Positions 1 through 5,114 are shown, counted from the stretch's first letter. The stretch is DNA of 6,091 nucleotides from Leptolyngbyaceae cyanobacterium M65_K2018_010 (GCA_015295885.1 DVEE01000430.1:1-6091), one strand, 5' to 3'. Notes: generated by a model from the letters alone, not told the origin. Made by a program: numbers and translations.

Positions 1-5
1 GCCGC

Positions 6-19
6 AAGATTTGAATCTT
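6..19. repeat. Short perfect inverted repeat (6-2-6) upstream of rbp
   Basis: AAGATT (6-11) and AATCTT (14-19) are perfect reverse complements separated by two bases. If G4-C5 pairs with G21-C22 across a bulged A, the stem grows by two pairs. The element lies at the very edge of the window, so it may belong to whatever lies upstream. No run of T follows it, so it does not look like an intrinsic terminator. Its function is unknown; an operator half-site pair is one possibility. Confidence 0.3.
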
Positions 20-48
20 AGCCCCCCCAACCTGGGAACAACAGTGTT

Positions 49-62
49 ACCATACTTATGGT
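49..62. promoter_or_regulatory. Possible operator: perfect palindrome ACCATA-N2-TATGGT
   Basis: ACCATA (49-54) and TATGGT (57-62) form a perfect 6-2-6 inverted repeat about 100 bases ahead of the rbp start codon. The geometry suits a dimeric repressor or activator site. A weak -10-like TAGATT follows at 73-78, but no convincing -35 sits at the right distance. It has the same 6-2-6 layout as the repeat at 6-19 but a different sequence. Regulatory function is inferred from symmetry and position only. Confidence 0.3.
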
Positions 63-85
63 CAGTTTTCGGTAGATTACGCTTG

Positions 86-106
86 TTTCATTTCATTTCG
101 ATTTCC
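86..106 (+). repeat. Tandem TTTCN run in the rbp leader
   Basis: TTTCA (86-90), TTTCA (91-95), TTTCG (96-100) and, after a single A, TTTCC (102-106) give four near-tandem pentamers in the region just upstream of rbp. If transcribed, this would be a pyrimidine-rich single-stranded stretch in the 5' untranslated region. Cyanobacterial rbp genes are known for regulation by low temperature, and an unstructured U/C-rich leader could serve that or autoregulation. That link is inference; the repeat itself is visible. Confidence 0.35.
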
Positions 107-148
107 GACACAGGTTCATCTCCGTTTACTCGCTACACTTGTCGATTC

Positions 149-155
149 AGGAGAG
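149..155 (+). promoter_or_regulatory. Ribosome binding site of rbp
   Basis: AGGAGAG lies about eight bases ahead of the ATG at 162 (counting from the end of AGGAG). It is a strong match to the anti-Shine-Dalgarno sequence and fixes the start of the RNA-binding protein. Confidence 0.8.
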
Positions 156-161
156 AATCCT

Positions 162-470
162 ATGTCTATTTATGTTGGTAATTTGTCCTACGATGTCACC
201 CGCGAAGATCTGGAGCGGGTGTTTAATGAGTACGGTGATGTCAGCCGGGTGAGCCTACCCATCGATCGTGAAACCGGTCGTCCTCGGGGCTTCGCCTTTG
301 TCGATATGGCCGCTGAAACCCAAGAAGACACGGTCATTGAGGCTCTTGATGGGGCTGAGTGGATGGGCCGCGAAATGCGCGTCAACAAAGCTCGTCCCCG
401 CGATAACGATCGCGACAACAGCCGTAGCTCTGGAAATGGTGGCGGGCAGTACCGCCGCACCAGTTTCTAG
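162..470 (+). CDS. rbp: Cyanobacterial RRM-type RNA-binding protein
   Basis: This is a 102-residue protein made almost entirely of one RNA-recognition motif. The RNP2 signature IYVGNL is at residues 3-8 and RNP1, RGFAFVDM, at 42-49; their aromatic residues Y4, F44 and F46 are in the usual places for stacking on RNA. The RRM ends near residue 78. A short basic, Gly/Ser/Asn/Arg-rich tail follows (about 79-102, including GNGGGQ), a reduced form of the glycine-rich tail of many cyanobacterial Rbp proteins. Such proteins are known to be cold-induced in several species, and some localise photosystem mRNAs to thylakoids; which role this copy has cannot be read from sequence. The AGGAG 8 nt upstream supports the start. 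The gene is monocistronic, with its own terminator 41 bases past the stop. The family call is very secure; the paralogue is not assigned. Confidence 0.95.
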   Translation: MSIYVGNLSYDVTREDLERVFNEYGDVSRVSLPIDRETGRPRGFAFVDMAAETQEDTVIEALDGAEWMGREMRVNKARPRDNDRDNSRSSGNGGGQYRRTSF

Positions 471-511
471 GTTTAGCGGGCTTCTGGTTTAACCAAGCCA
501 TGCACGGATTT

Positions 512-540
512 GGAGCTATGCCATGCATAGCTCCTTTTTT
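512..540 (+). terminator. Intrinsic terminator of rbp
   Basis: GGAGCTATG (512-520) and CATAGCTCC (526-534) form a perfect 9-bp stem with a 5-base loop, directly followed by six T (535-540). It ends the rbp transcript. Read from the opposite strand, the stem is followed by AAATCC rather than T, so it is not an obvious terminator for the priA unit arriving from the right, whose last stop codon is only eight bases away. The octamer GCCATGCA occurs twice here (497-504 and 520-527), the second copy overlapping the loop. Confidence 0.9.
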
Positions 541-547
541 ATCGCCT

Positions 548-961
548 TTATCGCCAGTGGCGCTTGCCGGTGAGGAAAACACCCAGCAGAACTCCTACCA
601 TTTGGCTATAGCCGAATGTAACCAAAGCAGAGGGAAAAGGTAGCCAGCTCTTGAGAAAAAGCACCAGGCCCAGGCAGGCGATCAGAGCCCAGAGCACCCC
701 AGTTTCCAGGTAAATGTGGGAAAAGGTCCGTTCCATCATGACCAGGGCTAAGGCCCCCACCCCAAATCCTGCTGCCACCGGCAGCCCAATCAGCAGGATT
801 TGAAAAAAGGGCATGAGGGCACCACTGAGGCTTCCCATCAGCCAGATAAGGGCCGCCCCCAAAAAGATATCGGCAACGGCAGCGATCGCCACCCCCAGGG
901 CTGAGGCTCCCAGGAGTGGCCCCCAGGGTAGGGTCTTCAATCGCCAAAAAGGATTTCGCAT
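548..961 (-). CDS. Conserved-type small integral membrane protein, function unknown
   Basis: This is a 137-residue, strongly hydrophobic protein with about four membrane helices, roughly residues 14-42, 48-76, 84-104 and 110-131. The N-terminus (RNPFWRLK) and C-terminus (GKRHWR) are both positively charged, so by the positive-inside rule both ends probably face the cytoplasm. An acidic residue, D31, is buried in helix 1. There is no signal peptidase site, cofactor motif or catalytic motif that I recognise. The ATG lies three bases after the priA stop and has no clear Shine-Dalgarno, which suggests translational coupling to priA and a shared transcript. Shadow frames on the same strand are less protein-like. 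I do not recognise the family; a transporter subunit or membrane-organising protein would be guesses. Confidence 0.8.
   Translation of the reverse strand: MRNPFWRLKTLPWGPLLGASALGVAIAAVADIFLGAALIWLMGSLSGALMPFFQILLIGLPVAAGFGVGALALVMMERTFSHIYLETGVLWALIACLGLVLFLKSWLPFPSALVTFGYSQMVGVLLGVFLTGKRHWR
882..889. repeat. HIP1 octamer GCGATCGC
   Basis: Highly iterated palindrome typical of many cyanobacterial genomes, located inside the membrane-protein gene. Its presence supports the taxonomic reading of the window; the central GATC is a potential methylation site. Confidence 0.85.
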
Positions 962-964
962 GGT

Positions 965-3454
965 CTAGGTCAGGTTTAACGGGTCTACATCAATCGTCAG
1001 GCTAACCGTCGCTGGGCACACCGCCCTCAACCCTTGCAAGTCCGGCAGAGCTATCCCCAGGGGAAACTTGAGCAGAATATGCCAACGATAGCGGCGGGCT
1101 ACCCGCACAATCGGGGCTGGGGCCGGACCCAGCAGACTGTGCGGGATCCCTTGAAGCAATAGCTTGAGTTTATCAGCCAGGGTCATGGCTACCTGCGGCA
1201 CGAGATCCGGGTCGGTGCTGCCGAGCCTAAGCAGGACCAGTTGACTGGCCGGCGGATACTGGAGCAACTGCCGCTGGGCCCACTCCGGTGCTAAAAAGGT
1301 TTCATAGTCATGCCGAGTAACGGCAGCAATAACCGGGTGTTCAGGGGTGTAGGTTTGCAAAATCACTTCTCCGGGTTGTTCGCCACGACCGGCCCGACCA
1401 GCGACCTGAATCAACATTTGCAGGGCCCGTTCACCCGCCCAATAATCATTCATATAGAGCAGGCCATCGGCGGCCATAATACCGACCAGGGTAACCTGGG
1501 GGAGATCGATGCCCTTGGTCAACATTTGGGTGCCTACTAATAGATCGGCTTCGCCCCCAGCAAAGCGGAGGCAGGATAGCTCAGGCAAGGTTTCGGCCAG
1601 GGCATTGACGACCCGCTGAGTGCCGCTGCCAAAGTGCTTTAGGTAGGGAGAACCACATTCCGGGCAGTGGTGAGGGTGCCCCTGGCTGTAGCCGCAGTAG
1701 TGGCAGCGCAGGGTCATGGCACTGTGGGCATGGGGCTGATGGTAAGACAGAGAAACATCGCAGTGGGGGCACATGATCACGTAACCGCAACTGCGACAGG
1801 AAACAAAGCTGCTATGGCCGCGCCGATGGATAAACAGTAATCCCTGATTGCCCTGCCGTTTCATCTCCTGTAGGGCTGTTTGCAGGTGCCGACTCAGAAT
1901 GCTGCGGTTTCCCTGGTGCAGTTCTTCTCGCATGTCGATCACCTGCACCGTCGGCAGTGGTCGAGCATGAACTCGTTTTGGCAGAGAGAGGTAGATGGTT
2001 GGCAGACCTTGCGGGGGGGCAGGACTGAGGTCACGGCACTCCACCCAGGTCGTTAAGGAAGGAGTGGCCGAACCTAAAATCAGCGGGCAATTCTCTAGAC
2101 TGGCACGCCAGCGGGCTACGGTACGGGCATGGTAGCAGGGGGGGACATCCTGCTTATAGCTACTGTCGTGTTCTTCATCCAAAATAATTAGGCCTAGATC
2201 CCTTAGGGGTAGAAAAACCGCTGAGCGGGTGCCAATCATCACCAGCGGATTTTGACGGTGCAGGCTTTGCCGCCAGGCATCGTAGCGCTCTCCATCGGCC
2301 AGGCCGCTGTGGTAAACACAAACCTGAGGGCCAAAACGACGGCGAAAGCGATCGGTCAGTTGGGGGGTGAGGCCAATTTCGGGCACCAGCACCAGGGCTG
2401 ACTGACCGGCGGCTAGGCGGGGGGCAATGGCCTGGAGGTAAATTTCGGTTTTGCCTGATCCGGTGACCCCATGCAGCAAAATTTGGCGGGCCCGATCGCA
2501 GCTATTAATCACGGTCACGACCTTGGCTTGATCCGGCGTGAGCGCCTTGGGTTGGTCGGCGGCCAGGGTTGGCCCCGCCTCAGCGCGTAGTCTTTCGCGA
2601 GCCTCGATGACCAGGTGACCACTGGCCACCAGGCGTTTCAGGGTAGCACTGCTGGTTTTACAGAGCTGCAGGGCTTCGCTCAGCCAGAGGTCGCCGCCGT
2701 GGTGCCGGAGGGTGGTCAGAATCTCCGCCTGGCGAGGGGTTAGCTCCGGGCTGGTGCCCCCTGGGTTGCTCACGACCGTCACCGCTTGCTGCCGCTGGGG
2801 CTTGGAGAACTGGGGGGCGGCTAGGTATGACTCAGCCCATCCCAGTTGAATCAGTTTCTGCATGGCCCGATAACTGTGCCCCTGCCGCTGGAGATAGGGC
2901 CAGGCATAATCGCCAGTGGTTGACTGCCGCAAGGTATTAAGCAGATTTAGCACCGCTGGAGTGATCTGGGTGTTGATCTGGGCGGGCAGGCGTTCAGGGC
3001 AGAGCCGCAGCCGCCGTTGGGAGCGGGCCAATAGCCCCGGTGGTAGAGCGGCCTTCAGTACCTGGACCAGCGGAGTTTGGTAGTACTCCGCCACTCGCTG
3101 TAACAGGGCCCAGTAGGAGGATGAGAAAAACCTCTTTTCGACAATCCCCTCAATCGGACGGATTTGCTCTGGGTGTAACAGCTGAGGCGGAGAGGCAAGC
3201 AGGGCTATGGCGATCGCCCCGACCTGCTGTTGCCGAAAGGGCACCGTCAATATGTCTCCGGCCTGCACCTCTAGGTCGTCGGGTACGCGGTAGGTATAGA
3301 TCTCTGGTTGACCGCCATAATCAACCAGGGCATTGACCCAACCGGGTTTATCCGTTTGTTGAGGGGAACTCGGTTTGACCATGCCATCCAGGGTTGGGGG
3401 CCTATGCCAGTGTAGAGCGGTTTGGAAACTTGTAGGGACTGTGGAAAAACCCAC
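965..3454 (-). CDS. priA: Primosomal protein N' (PriA helicase), with apparent internal in-frame loss
   Basis: PriA is the 3'-5' DExH helicase that restarts stalled replication forks by recognising branched DNA and helping reload the replicative helicase. Visible features in the 829-residue frame are: an N-terminal DNA-binding region from about residue 39; Walker A GVTGSGKTE at 329-337; DEEH at 426-429; eight zinc-binding cysteines at 553, 556, 562, 565, 584, 587, 597 and 600; motif V GTQMLTKG at 641-648; and motif VI QVAGRAGRG at 683-691. The DRDTT-containing stretch of about 20 residues expected between L629-R630-F631 and A632-G633-G634-E635 is absent, and W672 replaces the usual Arg of D-Y-R-A-S-E-R. 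Activity may therefore be impaired. The start is GTG with a GGAG seven bases upstream (plus-strand 3462-3465); the ATG at codon 25 (3380-3382) is an alternative giving 805 residues. A membrane-protein gene follows after three bases. Confidence 0.93.
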   Translation of the reverse strand: MGFSTVPTSFQTALHWHRPPTLDGMVKPSSPQQTDKPGWVNALVDYGGQPEIYTYRVPDDLEVQAGDILTVPFRQQQVGAIAIALLASPPQLLHPEQIRPIEGIVEKRFFSSSYWALLQRVAEYYQTPLVQVLKAALPPGLLARSQRRLRLCPERLPAQINTQITPAVLNLLNTLRQSTTGDYAWPYLQRQGHSYRAMQKLIQLGWAESYLAAPQFSKPQRQQAVTVVSNPGGTSPELTPRQAEILTTLRHHGGDLWLSEALQLCKTSSATLKRLVASGHLVIEARERLRAEAGPTLAADQPKALTPDQAKVVTVINSCDRARQILLHGVTGSGKTEIYLQAIAPRLAAGQSALVLVPEIGLTPQLTDRFRRRFGPQVCVYHSGLADGERYDAWRQSLHRQNPLVMIGTRSAVFLPLRDLGLIILDEEHDSSYKQDVPPCYHARTVARWRASLENCPLILGSATPSLTTWVECRDLSPAPPQGLPTIYLSLPKRVHARPLPTVQVIDMREELHQGNRSILSRHLQTALQEMKRQGNQGLLFIHRRGHSSFVSCRSCGYVIMCPHCDVSLSYHQPHAHSAMTLRCHYCGYSQGHPHHCPECGSPYLKHFGSGTQRVVNALAETLPELSCLRFAGGEADLLVGTQMLTKGIDLPQVTLVGIMAADGLLYMNDYWAGERALQMLIQVAGRAGRGEQPGEVILQTYTPEHPVIAAVTRHDYETFLAPEWAQRQLLQYPPASQLVLLRLGSTDPDLVPQVAMTLADKLKLLLQGIPHSLLGPAPAPIVRVARRYRWHILLKFPLGIALPDLQGLRAVCPATVSLTIDVDPLNLT
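3210..3217. repeat. HIP1 octamer GCGATCGC
   Basis: Second HIP1 copy, within the N-terminal coding part of priA (plus-strand coordinates); part of the evidence for cyanobacterial origin. Confidence 0.85.
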
Positions 3455-3474
3455 GGAAAAACTCCAGCGGAAAA
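3440..3474 (-). repeat. DnaA-box-like tandem array at the priA start
   Basis: TGTGGAAAA at 3440-3448 reads TTTTCCACA on the minus strand, which is the DnaA-box form described for cyanobacteria. GGAAAAAC recurs at 3443-3450 and 3455-3462, and GGAAAA again at 3469-3474, giving same-orientation copies 12 and 14 bases apart. The outer copies are imperfect as DnaA boxes: 6 of 9 matches at 3452-3460 and 7 of 9 at 3466-3474. The perfect box falls on codons 2-5 of priA if the GTG start is used, or in the leader if codon 25 is the start. DnaA binding is inference. Confidence 0.4.
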
Positions 3475-3491
3475 TTGACGAATTTCGCTGG

Positions 3492-3534
3492 AATTGATCA
3501 AGTTACTGGAGACTGGGTATGCCGCTGATCAATT
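3492..3534. repeat. Nine-base inverted repeat with 25-base spacer
   Basis: AATTGATCA (3492-3500) and TGATCAATT (3526-3534) are exact reverse complements. Their centres are 34 bases apart, close to three helical turns, so proteins bound at the two arms would face the same side of the DNA. It lies upstream of priA, 38 bases from its GTG. It could be a two-site operator or a cruciform or hairpin; no T-run follows either arm, so a terminator is unlikely. Confidence 0.4.
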
Positions 3535-3649
3535 TCGACCTGATCCGCCCCCCAGATCGATCTAGGTCATCTAGAGATCCAATTTCAAGGTCATAACGAT
3601 CATCCTCACAAGTTGTTGGGTTGAGTTCGCCTCAAGCCCGATGTAGATC
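3496..3649. other. Cluster of eight GATC sites
   Basis: GATC occurs at 3496, 3527, 3542, 3555, 3559, 3576, 3598 and 3646, which is eight times in 154 bases. About 0.6 would be expected in random sequence, and cyanobacterial GATC enrichment through HIP1 does not explain it because none of these is a GCGATCGC. Two of the sites form the palindrome AGATCGATCT (3554-3563). The cluster is bounded by the perfect TTTTCCACA copies at 3440-3448 and 3650-3658. Dense GATC sites beside DnaA boxes are a feature of enterobacterial origins; whether that carries over here is unknown. Confidence 0.45.
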
Positions 3650-3658
3650 TGTGGAAAA
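3650..3658 (-). promoter_or_regulatory. Candidate DnaA box TTTTCCACA
   Basis: Perfect second copy of the nonamer, in the same orientation as the one at 3440-3448 and 210 bases from it. A third perfect copy, again in the same orientation, lies at 4616-4624 inside the sigma factor gene, where it encodes the conserved I-V-E-K and may be coincidental. Binding by DnaA is inferred from sequence identity to the known box only. Confidence 0.4.
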
Positions 3659-3667
3659 AAAGAGGCC

Positions 3668-3691
3668 TCTCCAAAATGGCTGGAGATTTTT
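3668..3691 (+). terminator. Terminator-like hairpin upstream of the sigma factor gene
   Basis: TCTCCA (3668-3673) pairs perfectly with TGGAGA (3681-3686) around a 7-base loop, and five T follow (3687-3691). The stem is short and only half GC, so it is weak as a terminator. No plus-strand gene precedes it, so it would act on a long sigma-gene leader (attenuation) or on an unannotated small transcript starting in 3455-3660. The overlapping palindrome AGAGGCCTCT (3661-3670) could form a competing fold. Confidence 0.3.
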
Positions 3692-3722
3692 CTGGAAGGA
3701 GAGCTGCAAATCCAGGAAAGCT

Positions 3723-3763
3723 TGTTACACTACGCAAGATTGCCAAAGAAATGTTACATTGCC
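3723..3763. repeat. Paired TGTTACA and ATTGCC direct repeats
   Basis: TGTTACA occurs at 3723-3729 and 3752-3758 (29-base period), and ATTGCC at 3739-3744 and 3758-3763. They lie in the A/T-rich part of the sigma gene upstream region, some 85-120 bases ahead of its promoter candidate. Same-strand repeats at about three helical turns could be activator sites; nothing else in the sequence supports this. Confidence 0.25.
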
Positions 3764-3846
3764 TAGGAAATTTCCGAAAAATTCGTATTGTGGACTCACA
3801 AAATCCGTCGTCACTCAAGATGTTAGGCAAAAAAGGGTAGAAGGGG

Positions 3847-3875
3847 TTGCCATATCCCGAGCAATCCGATATACC
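3847..3875 (+). promoter_or_regulatory. Candidate sigma-70 promoter for the sigma factor gene
   Basis: TTGCCA (3847-3852, five of six to TTGACA) is separated by exactly 17 bases from TATACC (3870-3875, four of six to TATAAT). Initiation would be expected near 3882, giving a leader of about 33 bases before the ATG at 3915. Position and spacing are good; the -10 is mediocre. A primary or group-2 sigma holoenzyme would be the likely user. Confidence 0.45.
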
Positions 3876-3885
3876 TTCTTCAAAC

Positions 3886-3907
3886 CTGTAGGCATACAGT
3901 TTTATTT
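3886..3907 (+). promoter_or_regulatory. Short hairpin and T-rich stretch in the sigma gene leader
   Basis: CTGTA (3886-3890) and TACAG (3895-3899) are perfect inverted repeats around GGCA, followed by TTTTATTT (3900-3907) and then the ATG eight bases later. If transcription starts near 3882, this hairpin sits at the extreme 5' end of the mRNA, where it could protect the end or affect translation. As DNA it could equally be an operator. No clear Shine-Dalgarno separates it from the start codon. Confidence 0.3.
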
Positions 3908-3914
3908 ACCCCCT

Positions 3915-5090
3915 ATGACCACGACCTATAACCCCAATACAGACAGTCCTATCTCTTGGTCAGATAATGCCCTGGAGGAATTCCCTACTGACTTCAGTCG
4001 GGTTACTGAAAAATCCTCGCTCGGGGATGGCGACTTCACCCCAGAATCTGTTGCCTGGGAAGAAGACCGGGAGGTACTCGCTAAGTTTACTCAGGTGAGT
4101 GAGCTGGCTGAGATGGGTCTGTCCGGCTACAGCAAAACCCTGAGTGATGACGCCGTTGGCGCCTTCTTCAAGGAGATGGCGCGTTATCCATTGCTTGAAC
4201 CCAGTGAAGAAATTGAGCTGGCCCGTCAGGTGAGGTTTCTGACTAAGGTTGACAACGCCAGTGAAAAACTGACCAAGGAGCTAGGCCGTAAACCCACCCG
4301 CCCGGAACTTTTGGCCAAGCTAAATTTGACCCATGCCGAGTTTACCCAAAGGCTTCAGGAGGGTCGCGCGGCTAAGCGGCGGATGATTCGATCCAACCTG
4401 CGCTTGGTAGTCTCGATCGCTAAGCGCTATTTAAATAGGGGTGTTCCCTTTCTTGACTTAATTCAGGAGGGGGCCCTTGGTCTCAACCGGGCCACCGAAA
4501 AATTTGATCCCGATAAGGGTTATAAGTTTTCAACCTATGCCTACTGGTGGATTCGGCAGGGAATTACCCGTACCATCGCCAACGATGCTCGGACCATCCG
4601 CTTGCCCATTCACATTGTGGAAAAACTCAACAAACTTAAGAAGGCCCATCGAGATCTGCGACGGGATTTGCAGCGTAACCCGACTGAACAAGAACTGGCC
4701 GAAGCCCTCGATGTCACCGTTGATCAACTCAGAAGTTTGCAACAGGTGCGGCGGCGATCGCTCTCCCTCAATCATCGGGTCGGTAAGGGAGAAGATACTG
4801 AGCTGATGGAACTGTTAGAAGATAGCAGTACCCAAACCCCAGAATCCAAAATTAGCGAAACCATGATGCGCCAGGAAATTACCAGCGTACTCTCGGAGGT
4901 TCTGACCGAACGGGAGAAAGACATTATTACCCTGCGCTATGGATTAGCCACGGGAGAAACCCACACCCTAGAAGAGGTGGGGGGTATTTTTAACCTGTCC
5001 CGCGAGCGGGTTCGTCAAATTCAAACCAAGGCAATGCGCAAGCTACGCCGACCTCAAGTTGCTTCCCGCCTCAAGGGCTGGTTGAAGTAG
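3915..5090 (+). CDS. sigC: Group-2 RNA polymerase sigma-70 factor, SigC-like
   Basis: The 391-residue protein directs RNA polymerase to promoters. Residues 1-75 are a variable acidic N-terminus. Region 1.2 spans about 78-110 (AVGAFFKEMARYPLL), region 2 about 155-228 with the core-binding and -10 recognition stretch YKFSTYAYWWIRQ (203-215), region 3 about 237-315, and region 4 about 318-385 with the -35-binding helix-turn-helix at 352-377 (LSRERVRQIQ at 361-370). All core motifs are intact. The lack of a long region 1.1 and the cyanobacterial setting indicate a nonessential group-2 factor; the FFKEMARYPLL form of region 1.2 is what I associate with SigC, although SigB/D/E types cannot be excluded without a tree. 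SigC has been linked to heat, carbon and nitrogen responses in some species. The ATG at 3915 fits family length (about 400); an in-frame TTG at 3621 is rejected. No strong ribosome binding site is seen. Confidence 0.9.
   Translation: MTTTYNPNTDSPISWSDNALEEFPTDFSRVTEKSSLGDGDFTPESVAWEEDREVLAKFTQVSELAEMGLSGYSKTLSDDAVGAFFKEMARYPLLEPSEEIELARQVRFLTKVDNASEKLTKELGRKPTRPELLAKLNLTHAEFTQRLQEGRAAKRRMIRSNLRLVVSIAKRYLNRGVPFLDLIQEGALGLNRATEKFDPDKGYKFSTYAYWWIRQGITRTIANDARTIRLPIHIVEKLNKLKKAHRDLRRDLQRNPTEQELAEALDVTVDQLRSLQQVRRRSLSLNHRVGKGEDTELMELLEDSSTQTPESKISETMMRQEITSVLSEVLTEREKDIITLRYGLATGETHTLEEVGGIFNLSRERVRQIQTKAMRKLRRPQVASRLKGWLK
4754..4761. repeat. HIP1 octamer GCGATCGC
   Basis: Third HIP1 copy, in the region 3 coding part of the sigma factor gene, where it encodes part of R-R-R-S-L. 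Confidence 0.85.
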
Positions 5091-5092
5091 GT

Positions 5093-5114
5093 AGTCCGCT
5101 CAGGTAAGCGGGCT
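5093..5114. terminator. Weak hairpin between convergent genes
   Basis: AGTCCGCT (5093-5100) pairs with AGCGGGCT (5107-5114), giving eight pairs including one G-T wobble, with a 6-base loop. It begins three bases after the sigma factor stop codon and lies within the 55-base gap before the convergent ATPase gene ends. Neither strand has a T-run after the stem, so it may be a poor terminator or a 3'-end stabilising structure shared by both transcripts. Confidence 0.35.

Larger units (their letters stand above)
3455..3914. other. Divergent intergenic region between priA and the sigma factor gene
   Basis: About 460 bases contain no gene I can support. The left half holds GGAAAA repeats, a long-spaced inverted repeat, several GATC palindromes and a perfect palindrome AGAGGCCTCT (3661-3670). 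The right half is A/T-rich and holds a terminator-like hairpin, two TGTTACA copies, a plausible sigma-70 promoter and a short hairpin just before the sigma start. The sigma frame stays open upstream to a TTG at 3621, but that 98-codon stretch is Lys/Arg/Cys-rich without domain character and contains the promoter candidate, so I treat it as non-coding. I found no convincing priA promoter on the minus strand. Confidence 0.6.

Noticed and set aside
188..460. Minus-strand 90-codon open frame opposite rbp
   Set aside because: It is the antisense shadow of a highly conserved RRM gene and has Ser/Arg-rich composition with no domain character.
606..947. Minus-strand 113-codon frame overlapping the membrane protein
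   Set aside because: It is frame-shifted against a clearly membrane-like protein, is Gly/Pro-rich without helices, and lacks the tight junction with priA.
1310..1540. Plus-strand 76-codon open frame inside priA
   Set aside because: It overlaps the motif V-VI coding region of priA on the other strand, has no ribosome site and no recognisable domain.
3040..3336. Plus-strand 98-codon open frame opposite the priA N-terminus
   Set aside because: Composition is Arg/Pro/Ala-rich as expected from antisense of a GC-rich gene; no motif or ribosome site supports it.
3554..3580. GATC/CTAG palindromes as a single long hairpin
   Set aside because: The arms GATCTAG and CTAGAGATC pair only with a two-base bulge, and no T-run follows, so only the individual palindromes are supported.
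3606..3830. Minus-strand 74-codon frame in the priA-sigma intergenic region
   Set aside because: No domain, no clear start signal, and it overlaps the terminator-like and promoter-like elements; it is probably chance.
4616..4624. Third TTTTCCACA copy as a functional DnaA site
   Set aside because: It encodes the strongly conserved I-V-E-K of sigma region 3, so protein constraint can explain it; kept only as a note.
4477..4806. Plus-strand 109-codon frame inside the sigma factor gene
   Set aside because: It is an alternate frame of conserved sigma regions 2-3 and its translation looks like random Pro/Arg/Ser-rich sequence.
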